A DNA stretch of 64,000 nucleotides from assembly GCF_007164725.1 (NCBI RefSeq), contig NZ_AP019697.1:1953501-2017500 (forward strand). The letters are read 5' to 3'. The stretch comes from Dialister hominis. Its GTDB lineage: Bacteria > Bacillota > Negativicutes > Veillonellales > Dialisteraceae. Every line of letters starts with the position of its first letter. Positions within the stretch are counted from its first letter, which is position 1. Position numbers and translations under genes: made by a program. The notes beneath the pieces are model-generated. The model saw nothing but the letters and a program-made list of their open reading frames with translations. It was not told where the DNA came from and did not search any database. This document shows, piece after piece, positions 44,297 through 53,508 of this stretch.

Positions 44297-45314
44297 TTTA
44301 CAGGAGCAGAAAGGAATTTCTTCATTTGATGGGGCTATCCTGAAAAAAGAGGAAATAGGGGATACTTCGGGCGAGGTTTATCACATTGCCTTTTCCGGAA
44401 CGTCTAATTATCTTGTTCATACAGGTATTTCCATGGTCTCTATTCTGGAAAGCAATCCCAAGAGGGCTTTCCATTTCCATGTATTCATCAATGGCATTGA
44501 GCCGGAAGATAAGGAAAAGATGGAGATCGTGGCCCATCGGTGGAACTGCCGGATTACTCTATATTATGTGGATGATTCTTTTTTCAGGGAAATGCTGCAT
44601 CGTGACGGTATTGCTGCCTTTTTCTACAGGTTCCTTGTTCCTCCTCTTCTGGGAGAGGAGCAGATTCAGCGGGTGCTGTATCTGGATGGGGACATTATGT
44701 GCCAGAACTCGCTTGATGAGCTGATGAATGTTGATTTGGGCGGTAATATAGCTGCCTGTGTGGAAGATACCAGCCCTGCCTATGCAGAAATGCGGAGAAA
44801 AAAGGTGGGGACGAAGGCTTACTTTAATTCCGGAATGATGCTGATTGATATAAATAATTGGAATGAAGTGGCTGTTTCTTTCAAGGCTGCCGATATGGCG
44901 GTTCAGAGGAAGGCATCGGGGAAACCGCTGGCGTCCCACGACCAGGATATCCTGAATATCCTGCTGGATGGTCGTTTCCTGATGATGCCTAAGAAATATA
45001 ATTATATTTACAACATAGACATGAAGGGCTTTTTCCAAAAGCAGGAGCCCCTAGTTTATGATCAGTCAGCGGTACTGGTTCATTTCGCCGGTATTGTCAA
45101 ACCATGGCGCAGCTGGGTGCAGGATTTGCCGGGAGTTGAGAAGTATCACAGTTTTGCACAAACTTCTCCCTGGAAGGATGTTCCGCTGGTGGGCTTTCGG
45201 AGGCATAAGGATATCCATCAGGCGGCCCGTCATGCACGGCGTATGGGAAAATATGGAAAAATGGTGCAGATGTATGGCAAGTATTTATCTGATAAATTTG
45301 TCAGACATGAGTGA
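44289..45314 (+). CDS. Glycosyltransferase family 8
   Basis: 341 residues from GTG 44289 (AGGTGG 6 bases upstream; an ATG at 44274 is an alternative). GT-A fold GT8: the DxD motif DGDIMCQNSLDEL, YFNSGMMLIDINNW, HDQDILNILL and HFAGIVKPW match LPS alpha-galactosyl/glucosyltransferases (WaaI/WaaJ type). Its start overlaps the end of the GT4 gene, so translation is coupled. It probably extends the LPS core or O-antigen with galactose or glucose. Confidence 0.9.
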   Translation: MSNLQEQKGISSFDGAILKKEEIGDTSGEVYHIAFSGTSNYLVHTGISMVSILESNPKRAFHFHVFINGIEPEDKEKMEIVAHRWNCRITLYYVDDSFFREMLHRDGIAAFFYRFLVPPLLGEEQIQRVLYLDGDIMCQNSLDELMNVDLGGNIAACVEDTSPAYAEMRRKKVGTKAYFNSGMMLIDINNWNEVAVSFKAADMAVQRKASGKPLASHDQDILNILLDGRFLMMPKKYNYIYNIDMKGFFQKQEPLVYDQSAVLVHFAGIVKPWRSWVQDLPGVEKYHSFAQTSPWKDVPLVGFRRHKDIHQAARHARRMGKYGKMVQMYGKYLSDKFVRHE

Positions 45315-45333
45315 ATAAAGAATGGGGAATTTT

Positions 45334-46545
45334 ATGAATCACGGAGAGGAATTCATGTGGCCGGCAGCGGTTACTGCTGCGGTGATTACATGGGGGGCTA
45401 CGGCCTATAATTACACGAATACAGGGTTTTCAGTGGCAATGATTATATTTGCCCTTTTTGTCATTTATACCTTATTTAAACGGGAAAAGGTCCCGGCCAT
45501 ACATCTTGATAGAAAACTGGTTGGAGCTTTTGCAATTCTTTATGGGGCTCTATTCATAGCCACACTTTTTCATCTGGACAATATAAAAAATCTGTATGGT
45601 GGATATTTCTGCGCTGTCGGCTTTGTGCTGTATACTCTTCCTTTGTGGATGCTGCTCTATGTGGGATGGGATAGGGATATCCGGAAAATAGCCTGCTTGA
45701 CGTTATATGCTGTTCTCTATGCCCTGTGTCTCTATGGTATAGGCAAATATTTTGCATTGGGAGAGAGCAGATTGAGCAGCTTTTATCATTTTTCAACACG
45801 CATCGGCATGATGTTGGATATGTTTATTCCCTTCACTGTGGCCATTGCAGTGTATTACCGGCGGAAATGTCCGTGGATTTTTAAGGCGGGGGTTATACTT
45901 CTTCCGCTGGAAATGGTCACCTTATATCTGGCAGAAGTCCGTGGTTCCATGATGGGGATTTCGGCAGCCGTGGTGGTTACACTGACCCTTTGGCTTCATT
46001 ATAGGGGAAAAGCATTTTCTGGAAAAACGCGTTTCCTGCTGATTGGAGGAGCGGCGGCGTTTGTTCTGGCAGCGGCTGTTTATGCAGTCTTCCTGCGCTG
46101 GGGAAATATGAACGCCATGATGGGCGGTGAACGTTTCCTTATGTGGGAAAGCAGCTGGCATATGTGGCTGAATCATCCTCTGACCGGCATCGGGCTGAAC
46201 GGATGGCAGGCATCCTATGCATCAGGTCCGTATCATCCTTTGAACAGTTTAGAAGCAGGGCAAATTATGCCTCATAATGTATTCGTCTATTTTTTTGCAA
46301 CGAGTGGGCTGCTGGGTGGACTGGGATACATTGCGTATTGTATATTGGTTATGGCATATCTTCTTTGCCGTGTTAAAACGCATACCGATGACATTTTTGG
46401 CTGGGCAATGCTTTTTGCCTTTGTTGCGGCCACAGTGCATGGACTGACCGACCAGACTTTTATTTTGAAACTGACTGGGCGTATACTTTATATGCTGATG
46501 GGAATCAGTCTGCTTTTTGAAAGATGGGAGTATAAAAGAACATAA
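45334..46545 (+). CDS. O-antigen ligase family protein
   Basis: 403 residues with about eleven hydrophobic segments. A periplasmic loop contains EVRGSMMGI (conserved Arg) and, later, GERFLMWESSWHMW and MPHNVFVYFFATSG with the conserved His, which are the marks of the Wzy_C domain in O-antigen ligase WaaL and O-polymerase Wzy. Ligase and polymerase cannot be separated by eye. The start is ATG 45334 (GGGGA upstream) rather than 45322. It lies 19 bases after the GT8 gene. Confidence 0.85.
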   Translation: MNHGEEFMWPAAVTAAVITWGATAYNYTNTGFSVAMIIFALFVIYTLFKREKVPAIHLDRKLVGAFAILYGALFIATLFHLDNIKNLYGGYFCAVGFVLYTLPLWMLLYVGWDRDIRKIACLTLYAVLYALCLYGIGKYFALGESRLSSFYHFSTRIGMMLDMFIPFTVAIAVYYRRKCPWIFKAGVILLPLEMVTLYLAEVRGSMMGISAAVVVTLTLWLHYRGKAFSGKTRFLLIGGAAAFVLAAAVYAVFLRWGNMNAMMGGERFLMWESSWHMWLNHPLTGIGLNGWQASYASGPYHPLNSLEAGQIMPHNVFVYFFATSGLLGGLGYIAYCILVMAYLLCRVKTHTDDIFGWAMLFAFVAATVHGLTDQTFILKLTGRILYMLMGISLLFERWEYKRT

Positions 46546-46606
46546 GTCATTACTGCTTATATGGCTTTAATGGATTGAAGTGGTATGTCGGTATGGGGAG
46601 ATTTTT

Positions 46607-47608
46607 ATGGCTAAAAATATACCTGCAGTGTCTATGATTGTTCCTTGCTACAATGCGGAAAATTTTATACAGAGAGGCATTTCAAGTATTATTCATCAGA
46701 CATGCCCTGATTGGGAACTGATTCTAGTGGATGATGGCTCTACTGATTCTACAGCTGCTATTTGCCAAAGGGCGACAGCAGAAGATGAAAGAGTACATTT
46801 TGTGCGCCAGAAAAACCAGGGAGTCAGCGCTGCCAGAAATAGGGGACTCGATATGGCAAAGGGACAGTATGTCATGTTCATGGACTCGGATGATTATGTG
46901 AACCCGGATATTCTTGCTTTTACATTAAAGGAAGCTGCCAAATATGATGCGGATATCGTCATGGTAGGACATAATCGGGTAGAAAAGGATGGAAATATTC
47001 ATTCTGACTCAAGCCATTGGTCAGATACTGAAAACAGCGACAAAATCAAAGAAGATATACTCCTTAACCGGCTTCCCAATTTTGTGTGGGGGAAGTTGTA
47101 TAAAAAATCTTTATGGGATGATATCCGACTGCCGGTGGGGCAGGTCATGGAAGATTTGTACATTATGCCTGAAGTGTTCTACCGGGCGGGACAGGTTATC
47201 CTTCGGAAAGAACCTTATTACTACTACAGCCATGAGAATGAACATAGCATTATGTCGGAAGCCGGCACTCATTACATACGAAGGAAATATGATCATTTCC
47301 TGGCGTGGAAGAACCATGAAAAGATTGCTGACCATTACAACAATAATGGTGCCGCTTTTTTCTGTGCGCAGAAGTCCATGCGCTCAATCATCAGGGCATT
47401 GTCTTTAGATGCAGGGGTTAATGCATTATCAGAAGCTGAGAAAATTTATGGACGTACGTATATTAGGGAATGCAGGGTACCTTTGCCATTCCTTACATGC
47501 GTTGTTCGAGATGTTCTGCTATCCAATCATACAGGCCTGTTACATTTTATGGGTAAAGCACAGCGCATGTTAATAGAGCGGCAGCAAAAGAGAAGAGCAA
47601 GAAGATAA
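46607..47608 (+). CDS. Glycosyltransferase family 2
   Basis: 333 residues. GT-A fold with SMIVPCYNAENFIQRGISSII, LVDDGSTDST, KNQGVSAARNRGL and the DxD motif MDSDDYVNPD. The C-terminal third is basic (ERQQKRRARR end), which may bring it to the membrane. The start is ATG 46607, with GGGGAG upstream; ATG 46580 lacks a site. Likely adds one sugar to LPS. It sits between the ligase and the HtrL-like gene. Confidence 0.92.
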   Translation: MAKNIPAVSMIVPCYNAENFIQRGISSIIHQTCPDWELILVDDGSTDSTAAICQRATAEDERVHFVRQKNQGVSAARNRGLDMAKGQYVMFMDSDDYVNPDILAFTLKEAAKYDADIVMVGHNRVEKDGNIHSDSSHWSDTENSDKIKEDILLNRLPNFVWGKLYKKSLWDDIRLPVGQVMEDLYIMPEVFYRAGQVILRKEPYYYYSHENEHSIMSEAGTHYIRRKYDHFLAWKNHEKIADHYNNNGAAFFCAQKSMRSIIRALSLDAGVNALSEAEKIYGRTYIRECRVPLPFLTCVVRDVLLSNHTGLLHFMGKAQRMLIERQQKRRARR

Positions 47609-48290
47609 GTAGCGAATTTGCTGTCAACTTTGTCAATACTCCTTGAAGGAGTTTAAAAGATAGTAAAGAATAGCTGATATGAAGCAATCATAACTATGGA
47701 AATTACAGAAATTAGCTGTACGATGCTTTTATCGTAGATGATTATAAAAGAATTAGTGCTCAAATAAGTTATTCATGAATAGAAAGAGAGGACATATGTC
47801 TGAAATCACACTAGTCACAGCATTTTTTGAGATAAATAGAAGTACTTGGGTTAAATTTTCTAGGACTGAAAAGACATATTTTAAGCATTTTGATCACTGG
47901 GCCCGAATGAAAAATAGGTTAGTGGTATATACTATGCCAGAGATGGTCTCCGAAGTTCTTGCAATTCGACGGAAGTATGGTCTGGAAGATAGGACGATAG
48001 TTGTCCCTATAAATGACGTAACTAAGGAAGTGCCTGATGTATATCAAGATATAAAGTATGCAATGGAGAATAAGGACTCTTGGTTATTTCATGATGCTTT
48101 GGCAAATCCAGAAAGTTGGAATTACAGATATAATTATATAACTTGCATTAAGTCGTATTGGGTACAAAAAGCTGTCAAGGACGGATTTGCCAAAGGTACA
48201 GTTGCGTGGATAGATTTTGGATTTGATCATGGTGGAGAGGATTTTCCTTATTCTGAAGATTTTAACTTTTTGTGGTCGTATGATTTTTCA

Positions 48291-49481
48291 TGGCGGATTG
48301 TATAATTAAGTTGAACACTTAAAAATCCATAGCGAACCCTTGTGGTAAAATGTAGTTGCACAAAAAACACAACCACAAAGGAGAATCGCTATGGATCAAA
48401 ATCATTTTACCACGGATACGTTACGCAAAAAAGGGGCTCATTTAACTTTTGAGGAACGAGTCATTATCCAAACGCGTCTCCGCGACAAGCAATCGTATCG
48501 GAGCATAGCCCGTGAGATTGGGTGCTGTGTCAATACGGTACGCAACGAGGTGAAGCGTGGCAAGGTTCTTTGCTATAACGGCAAGGTGGAACGCTATCGC
48601 GCAGCAGACGGGCAAAGCACCTATGAGGCGCATCGCGAAAACTGTGGTCGCAAATGCGACGCCATAGCAAAGGGAGCATTCCTCGACTATGTGCAGAAGA
48701 GACTTCAGGAACATCACTGGTCGCTCGATGCCTGCTTTGGCAGGGCACTGGTTACGGGAGAATTTCAACGTGGCGAGATGGTCTGTACGAAAACCCTGTA
48801 CAACTATGTCACGCTGGGGCTCCTAGGAAAAATCAAGAGTATTGACCTGCCCTTGCGCGTCAAGCGAAAAAACGCCAGGAAGCGGGTTCGTGAGCGTAAG
48901 AAGAAGTTCGGCCGCAGTATAGATGAGCGCGATCCTTCTGTGGATGAGCGTCAGGATTTCGGGCATTGGGAGTGTGACCTTGTACTGGGATCTCGCTCAA
49001 AGGACGAAGTACTGCTGACTCTGGTTGAGCGCAAGACACGCTGTTCCCTCATCAGAAAACTGCCCAACAAGGAAAGTGCCTCTGTAATAGCAGCCTTCAG
49101 AAAATTGAAGGATGGAATGTTCCGCGGCTGTTTCAGCCGAGTGTTCCTCAGCATTACGACAGACAATGGCAGTGAGTTTTCTAGCCTGTCGGAGCTAGAG
49201 AAACTAAGTCACACACGGATCTATTATGCGCATCCGTACTGCTCCAGCGACAAAGGTACGAATGAGAATCACAACGGCTTATTCCGTCGATTTCTTCCCA
49301 AAGGGAAGAAAATCCAGGATTACCCAGTGGAATACATTTCCAGAGTAGAGTGCTGGGCCAACACCCTGCCAAGAAAAATACTCGGCTATAAGACACCCGA
49401 GGAGTGCTTTAGGGAAGAAATGCTTGCAGCACTTACTGCATAAAGGTTCGCCGGGTGTTCAACTTATTATTGCAATTCGGG
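48291..49481 (+). mobile_element. IS30-family element
   Basis: 1191 bp between two copies of GTATGATTTTTCA (48278-48290, 49482-49494). Sub-terminal inverted repeats share ATTG...AAGTTGAACAC on both sides. It interrupts the HtrL-like gene. The direct repeat is longer than usual for IS30 members. Confidence 0.88.
48391..49443 (+). CDS. IS30-family transposase
   Basis: 350 residues. An N-terminal HTH_38 domain (LTFEERVIIQTRLRDKQSYRSIAREIGCCVNTVRNEVKRG) and the rve-type core with DDE residues: Asp in FGHWECDLVLGS, Asp in SITTDNGSEFSSL and Glu in GTNENHNGLFRRFLPKG. Full family length, no lesions. AAGGAG lies about 9 bases before the ATG. Confidence 0.94.
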   Translation: MDQNHFTTDTLRKKGAHLTFEERVIIQTRLRDKQSYRSIAREIGCCVNTVRNEVKRGKVLCYNGKVERYRAADGQSTYEAHRENCGRKCDAIAKGAFLDYVQKRLQEHHWSLDACFGRALVTGEFQRGEMVCTKTLYNYVTLGLLGKIKSIDLPLRVKRKNARKRVRERKKKFGRSIDERDPSVDERQDFGHWECDLVLGSRSKDEVLLTLVERKTRCSLIRKLPNKESASVIAAFRKLKDGMFRGCFSRVFLSITTDNGSEFSSLSELEKLSHTRIYYAHPYCSSDKGTNENHNGLFRRFLPKGKKIQDYPVEYISRVECWANTLPRKILGYKTPEECFREEMLAALTA

Positions 49482-50047
49482 GTATGATTTTTCACCGAAA
49501 GTTCATATTTTTCTTCTTTGTCCTCTGAATAACGATCCTATTTTTAAGGTTGTTCAGGCAATGGGGACTTACATTCGAGGCAATATTACCGTAGCTCCAG
49601 ATAGGTTATGGCTTATTCTTTGGCAAGATACTTACGAAGCTCTTAAATCGCTCACGGAATGTGGCATGGCAGATGATGACCAAACTCTCATGCTGATGGC
49701 ATATCGTCGACATCCAGAAAACTTTGAACCACATATGGCGTCCTACTGGGGCGAAGGACTTGGTGCTTATGGTGGCGATACACTTAGAAGACGTATTCAC
49801 AAGCCGAAAAGGAATAATGCTTTTCATAGACTCTGGCGTAAGCAGAGGGCAAGATGGAAGGCTAAAATTCAAGAATTGAAAACTAAACATCGCATTAAGA
49901 AGCGACATGCGGAACGAATTGAGAAGGAATATTTTAATAAATAGTACTTTGGCATAACAATTTCTTTTTCTATGGCGGCTGCCTATCAGAGGATCTGATT
50001 GAAACCATTGTGAAATCGAACTGCATAAGAAAGGATTTTATCGCCAA

Positions 50048-51430
50048 CCGGGTGGGCTCCAGCTTTCCTCCGACAATAGATGGGTTCAGCTGGCGGATTC
50101 CCTTGAGTGGAACAAGTATGAAGAACGCTATGCTGAACAGTTCCCTTCTAAAACAGGACGTCCGGGAATTCCTTTTCGTATTGCCTTTGGCGCATATATT
50201 ATCCAGAAGGCAACCGGAGCTTCCGACAGGAAATTATGTGAGCTCATTGCAGAAAATTCATATTATCAGTATTTCCTTGGGCTCCCATCTTTTCAGCCTG
50301 AATGCCCGTTCACCTACTCTGCTATGGTGTATTTTAGAAAGAGATTCACGCCTGAGTTCCTTATGGAAGTCAATGAAATGATTCTGGCAGCGTCTGATGT
50401 AACGCCGGAACACAGGGAGGATAAGTTGGAGGTGCCTGATGGCACTGCTCTCCCCGACAATATGGGGACCTTGATTCTGGATGCGACCTGTTCTCCTTCG
50501 AATATCCGGTATCCTCAGGATTTCTCGCTTCTCAATGAAGCCAGGGAGCATCTGGAGGGGATAATTGACTATTTCAATGATACCTACCATCCCTGGGCTA
50601 AGCCAAGGACTTACCGGGAAATCGCAAGAAAGGACTATCTGAAGCTGGCAAAGTCCAAGAGAAGGTCTGCAAAAGCTGTCAGAATGCAGATTCGGCGGGA
50701 GTTATTCAATCTTGCCCGTGATATGCGCTATATCGAACAGTACCTTGCGGCAGGCTATGAGCTTCCGGAGAAGTATCGGCAGTTGTACCAGACCATTCAG
50801 AAGCTGTATGAGCAGCAGAAGTACATGTATGACCACAAGACACATCGAATCGAGCATAGGATTGTCAGCCTGCGTCAGCCCCATCTGAGGCCCATTGTAC
50901 GCGGCAAGGTCAAGGCACCGGTAGAATTTGGCGCCAAGTACGATGTGAGCATTGATGAAAAGGGACACGCCCGGATGGAAAAGCTGTCATTCGACCCTTA
51001 CAATGAAGGCAACGTTCTGACTGATGCAGTGGAACGGTATAAAACCCGTACCGGCCATTATCCTACGAAGGTGCTGGTCGATCAGATTTATCGCACTCGC
51101 ACAAACCGAGAGTTATGCAAGCAGCGTGGAATTCGCATGTCCGGGCCTCGCTTAGGGCGTCCGCCAAAAGAGAAACAGAAGCCAACAAAGGAAGAATACC
51201 AGGACAATGTCGATATAATCGAGGTTGAGCGCTTCTTCAGCTTAGATAAGCACTGCTATGGTGCCGGTCTTATCATGACTAAACTGCCGGAGACGACGTT
51301 GTCTTCTATCGCCATGTCTGTTCTTGTGGGGAATCTGTTCAGAATCCCCACGGGGTCTCTTTTTTTGCTCTATTTTGTGGATTCAGGGGCAGAATCAGAG
51401 TCTCAGCACTATATGGAGTTAGCAGACTGA
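50048..51430 (+). pseudogene. IS5/IS1182-type transposase, 5'-truncated (copy 2)
   Basis: Homologous to 40689-42071 at a constant offset. The first ~55 nt of the ORF and the whole left end of the element are missing; homology begins at 50048. The frame is open from there but the next ATG in frame is 50324 (368 codons left). It keeps the catalytic Asp in LILDATCSPS that copy 1 has lost. Product, if made, would lack the N-terminal DNA-binding region. Confidence 0.88.
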
Positions 51431-51614
51431 GGTTCCAAGGCATTCTCAAGGTCAAAAATGCCTTCTGAGGGGTGAATTTTCACATTTTGAGGGTGTTTGC
51501 ACTGGTCAACGTATTTTGGACACAAAATCTCAAAAATTAGATGTCAAAAAAATAAATAAGTGAAATTAAATGAAATTGTGTAACTCTTAATTTGGACAAA
51601 AGGCATTAACCTGC

Positions 51615-52430
51615 TTAAAAACCATATTTTTCTCTGTACTGCTTTGGTGTAAGGTACTCCAGTGCATATGCCGGGCGCTCTTCATTAAAGAACTTGACGT
51701 ATTCATCAATCTGACCCGCTACGCCCTCTGTTGAAGTAATATGAAAATCTGAAAACAGCTCGGCTTTCATCCATCCATTAATGGATTCCATGGCTGCATT
51801 ATCCGTTGGCGTTCCTGCTCTGGACATGGATCGTGTGATGTTATACGCCGGGAGCAGCTGGTTGAAATCCTTTGATGCATATACTGATCCCTGATCAGAA
51901 TGAAGAATATGCTTAACGCCGGGGAATTTCTTCGTAAATTCAAGGTAGTCGTGCAGTCCGTTAATATATGTCATACGGTCTCCACGCCTTGAGGAAAGTG
52001 CGTGGGCGACAATCTCGTTATTCCAAAGATCCATATATATCGTCAGCTCATAGTATGTGTTCTTTACGTAGAATGCAGTCATGTCAGACACAATACATTG
52101 CGAGGGCCCATCTATGTTAATCCCTGCAAGCAGCAGATTTGGATAAGTCCTGGATTCACCAGGCTTTTTGTACTTATAGTGTTTGGAAACACTCTTGATC
52201 CCGGCCAAACGACAGCATTTATAGGCGTATGATTCAGACATGAAGAGGCCTGTGTCAAGCAGAAGCTTGGCCCTTAGCCAGCGGTATCCGTGGGATGGAT
52301 ACTTCTTATGCCATTCCTTGAGCAGTTCTATGGTATCCAAAAGACGATTCTTTTGTTCAGAAGGATGCCTGGTATGATACAGCCAATAGTAGAAGCTGCT
52401 ACGCGGAATACCCAGCCTTTCACAAAGCAA
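51615..52430 (-). CDS. IS3-family transposase OrfB (element B, copy 1)
   Basis: 271 residues from the first ATG, though the frame is open farther upstream and is normally reached by -1 frameshifting from OrfA. HTH_21 segment (YPSHGYRWLRAKL) and rve core with the DDE triad: Asp in IVSDMTAFY, Asp in LHSDQGSVYAS and Glu in NAAMESINGWMKAE, plus the PAYALEYLTPKQYR tail. Identical to the copy at 57569-58384. Confidence 0.93.
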   Translation of the reverse strand: MLCERLGIPRSSFYYWLYHTRHPSEQKNRLLDTIELLKEWHKKYPSHGYRWLRAKLLLDTGLFMSESYAYKCCRLAGIKSVSKHYKYKKPGESRTYPNLLLAGINIDGPSQCIVSDMTAFYVKNTYYELTIYMDLWNNEIVAHALSSRRGDRMTYINGLHDYLEFTKKFPGVKHILHSDQGSVYASKDFNQLLPAYNITRSMSRAGTPTDNAAMESINGWMKAELFSDFHITSTEGVAGQIDEYVKFFNEERPAYALEYLTPKQYREKYGF

Positions 52431-52462
52431 TTCGACAGGGAAGGAGCCGGAAAGCGCGACGA

Positions 52463-52834
52463 TTACTTCGCAGTCTTTTTGACGTAAGTAATGAGCTTTT
52501 TTTTTGAATCATCTTCTTCTACTACTTCGTAACCAAGCTTCAGCCGCTCTTCTCTTATCCTGGCATCAATCAAGGCGCTGATGAGATCTTCCTTGGACAT
52601 TTTCTGGTATTCATCGAGTTTGGCCGCTTCAGGAATAACTTTTGCTTTGGCAAGACCGTAATCACGGGGCTTGGATGTTTTAGGTGGAAGATGGTTTGTG
52701 TTCCTATACATCCTCATATATTCTCTAGCAGTTTGAGCACTGATGCCGTATTTGCCTGCAGCTTCGTATTTATTGATTTGATCCTCATAAATCTGGCGAC
52801 CAATGTTCATACGCTCTTTCTTTGTGTACTTCAT
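52463..52834 (-). CDS. IS3-family OrfA (element B, copy 1)
   Basis: 123 residues from ATG 52834 (CAGGAGG upstream). Helix-turn-helix protein (MNIGRQIYEDQINKYEAAGKYGISAQTAREYMRMY) with a C-terminal coiled-coil-like part (EYQKMSKEDLISALIDARIREERLKLGYEV). A run of nine A's near its 3' end (about 52501-52509) is a probable slippery site for the OrfAB fusion. Confidence 0.9.
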   Translation of the reverse strand: MKYTKKERMNIGRQIYEDQINKYEAAGKYGISAQTAREYMRMYRNTNHLPPKTSKPRDYGLAKAKVIPEAAKLDEYQKMSKEDLISALIDARIREERLKLGYEVVEEDDSKKKLITYVKKTAK

Positions 52835-53020
52835 AAGACTGCCTCCTGTATGAAATCTGAATGTGGCGTCCAATGTTTTTAATTCTGATTCCAATATACT
52901 ACAAAGGCTGTCTAAATTCTTATCCCACCCCTGTCCAGTTTTAGCATAGCACTCGAGTTTTAGGTTATTTTTGCAAAGGGTGGTTTTTTAACAGCCACTA
53001 AGTATAGCACGGGTTGTTGT

Positions 53021-53418
53021 GCCCCCGCTTGCGGGGGAAAGGTGGTGGCGCCAGCCACCAAAGGAGGGCGCCGCCGTAAGGCGGCATTTATATTGGCGCC
53101 GCAAGGCGCCGTACCTCCCCAATCGGTCAGCCGGCTAAAAGGAAGGCCTCTTATTGGGCAGGCTAGAGGCCAACTTCGGCTGACTTGCGTATCCCATGCG
53201 GGATACGCACAGAGCGGTACTATATAACTCCCCTGGGCGGAGCCCTCAAACCGTCCGGAAGGCGAAGCCGATCACAGGCAGAACCCTTGGCGCCCAGGGC
53301 CGAAGGCCCGGCGGCGCCATCAACCCTCGCGGCGAAGCCGCGTCAACCTTCGGGAATACCGCCAAGCGCCGATTCCCCCTCAAAAGCCCATGGCATCAAG
53401 TATCGCACACAGCAAAAA
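53021..53418 (+). repeat. 400-bp intergenic repeat, copy 1
   Basis: Nearly identical to 60811-61212 in the same orientation, ending in CACACAGCAAAAA. Dense in small palindromes (GCCCCCGC/GCGGGGG, GGCGCCGCAAGGCGCC, GCGGCGAAGCCGC). It includes the double-hairpin repeat at 53124-53215. No coding signs. Confidence 0.85.
53124..53215 (+). repeat. Double-hairpin repeat, copy 2
   Basis: Hairpin 1 (53124-53186): outer stem GTCAGCCG/CGGCTGAC, inner GGCCTCT/AGAGGCC. Hairpin 2 (53187-53208): GCGTATCCC-ATGC-GGGATACGC, followed by ACAGAG as in copy 1. Confidence 0.8.
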
Positions 53419-53450
53419 GGGGATGTGACAAAATTCATCCCAACAAAAAA

Positions 53451-53486
53451 GGCTCTGCCCCGGATCATTTGGTCCGGGGCAGAGCC
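53451..53486 (+). terminator. Perfect 14-bp hairpin before the IS1182 transposase
   Basis: GGCTCTGCCCCGGA, 8-base loop, exact complement, preceded by A6 and followed by TTTC. It would stop read-through into the transposase from outside. Confidence 0.75.
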
Positions 53487-53508
53487 TTTCGTGTTATAAT
53501 TTTTTACA

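Larger units (their letters stand above)
47796..49944 (+). pseudogene. HtrL/WlaTC-family protein gene interrupted by IS30
   Basis: The 5' part (47796-48290) encodes SEITLVTAFFEINRSTW..., the 3' part (49495-49944) ...FLLCPLNNDPIFK...YIRGNITVAPDRLWLILW...; joining them across the IS30 element and one copy of its 13-bp direct repeat gives an uninterrupted frame (WSYDFS-PKVHIF). HtrL/WlaTC proteins are LPS-locus proteins thought to be glycosyltransferases. As it stands the gene is disrupted; the first part would run on into the element and stop after a few codons. The start is ATG 47796 with AGAGAGGA upstream. Confidence 0.87.
51498..52956 (-). mobile_element. IS3-family element B, copy 1
   Basis: 1459 bp, flanked by direct repeat GTT (51495-51497, 52957-52959), inserted in the right end of the IS5-like copy 2. 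Ends read TGCACTGGTCAACG and TCGAGTGCTATGC (element orientation). The second copy, inverted, is at 57043-58501. Confidence 0.9.
50048..53001 (+). mobile_element. IS5-like element, copy 2 (truncated, with nested IS3)
   Basis: Left part deleted; right end CACTAA at 53001. The 3' non-coding end is split by IS3 element B (51498-52956). Same orientation as copy 1, so the two form a direct repeat of over 1.4 kb around the LPS cluster. Confidence 0.85.
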
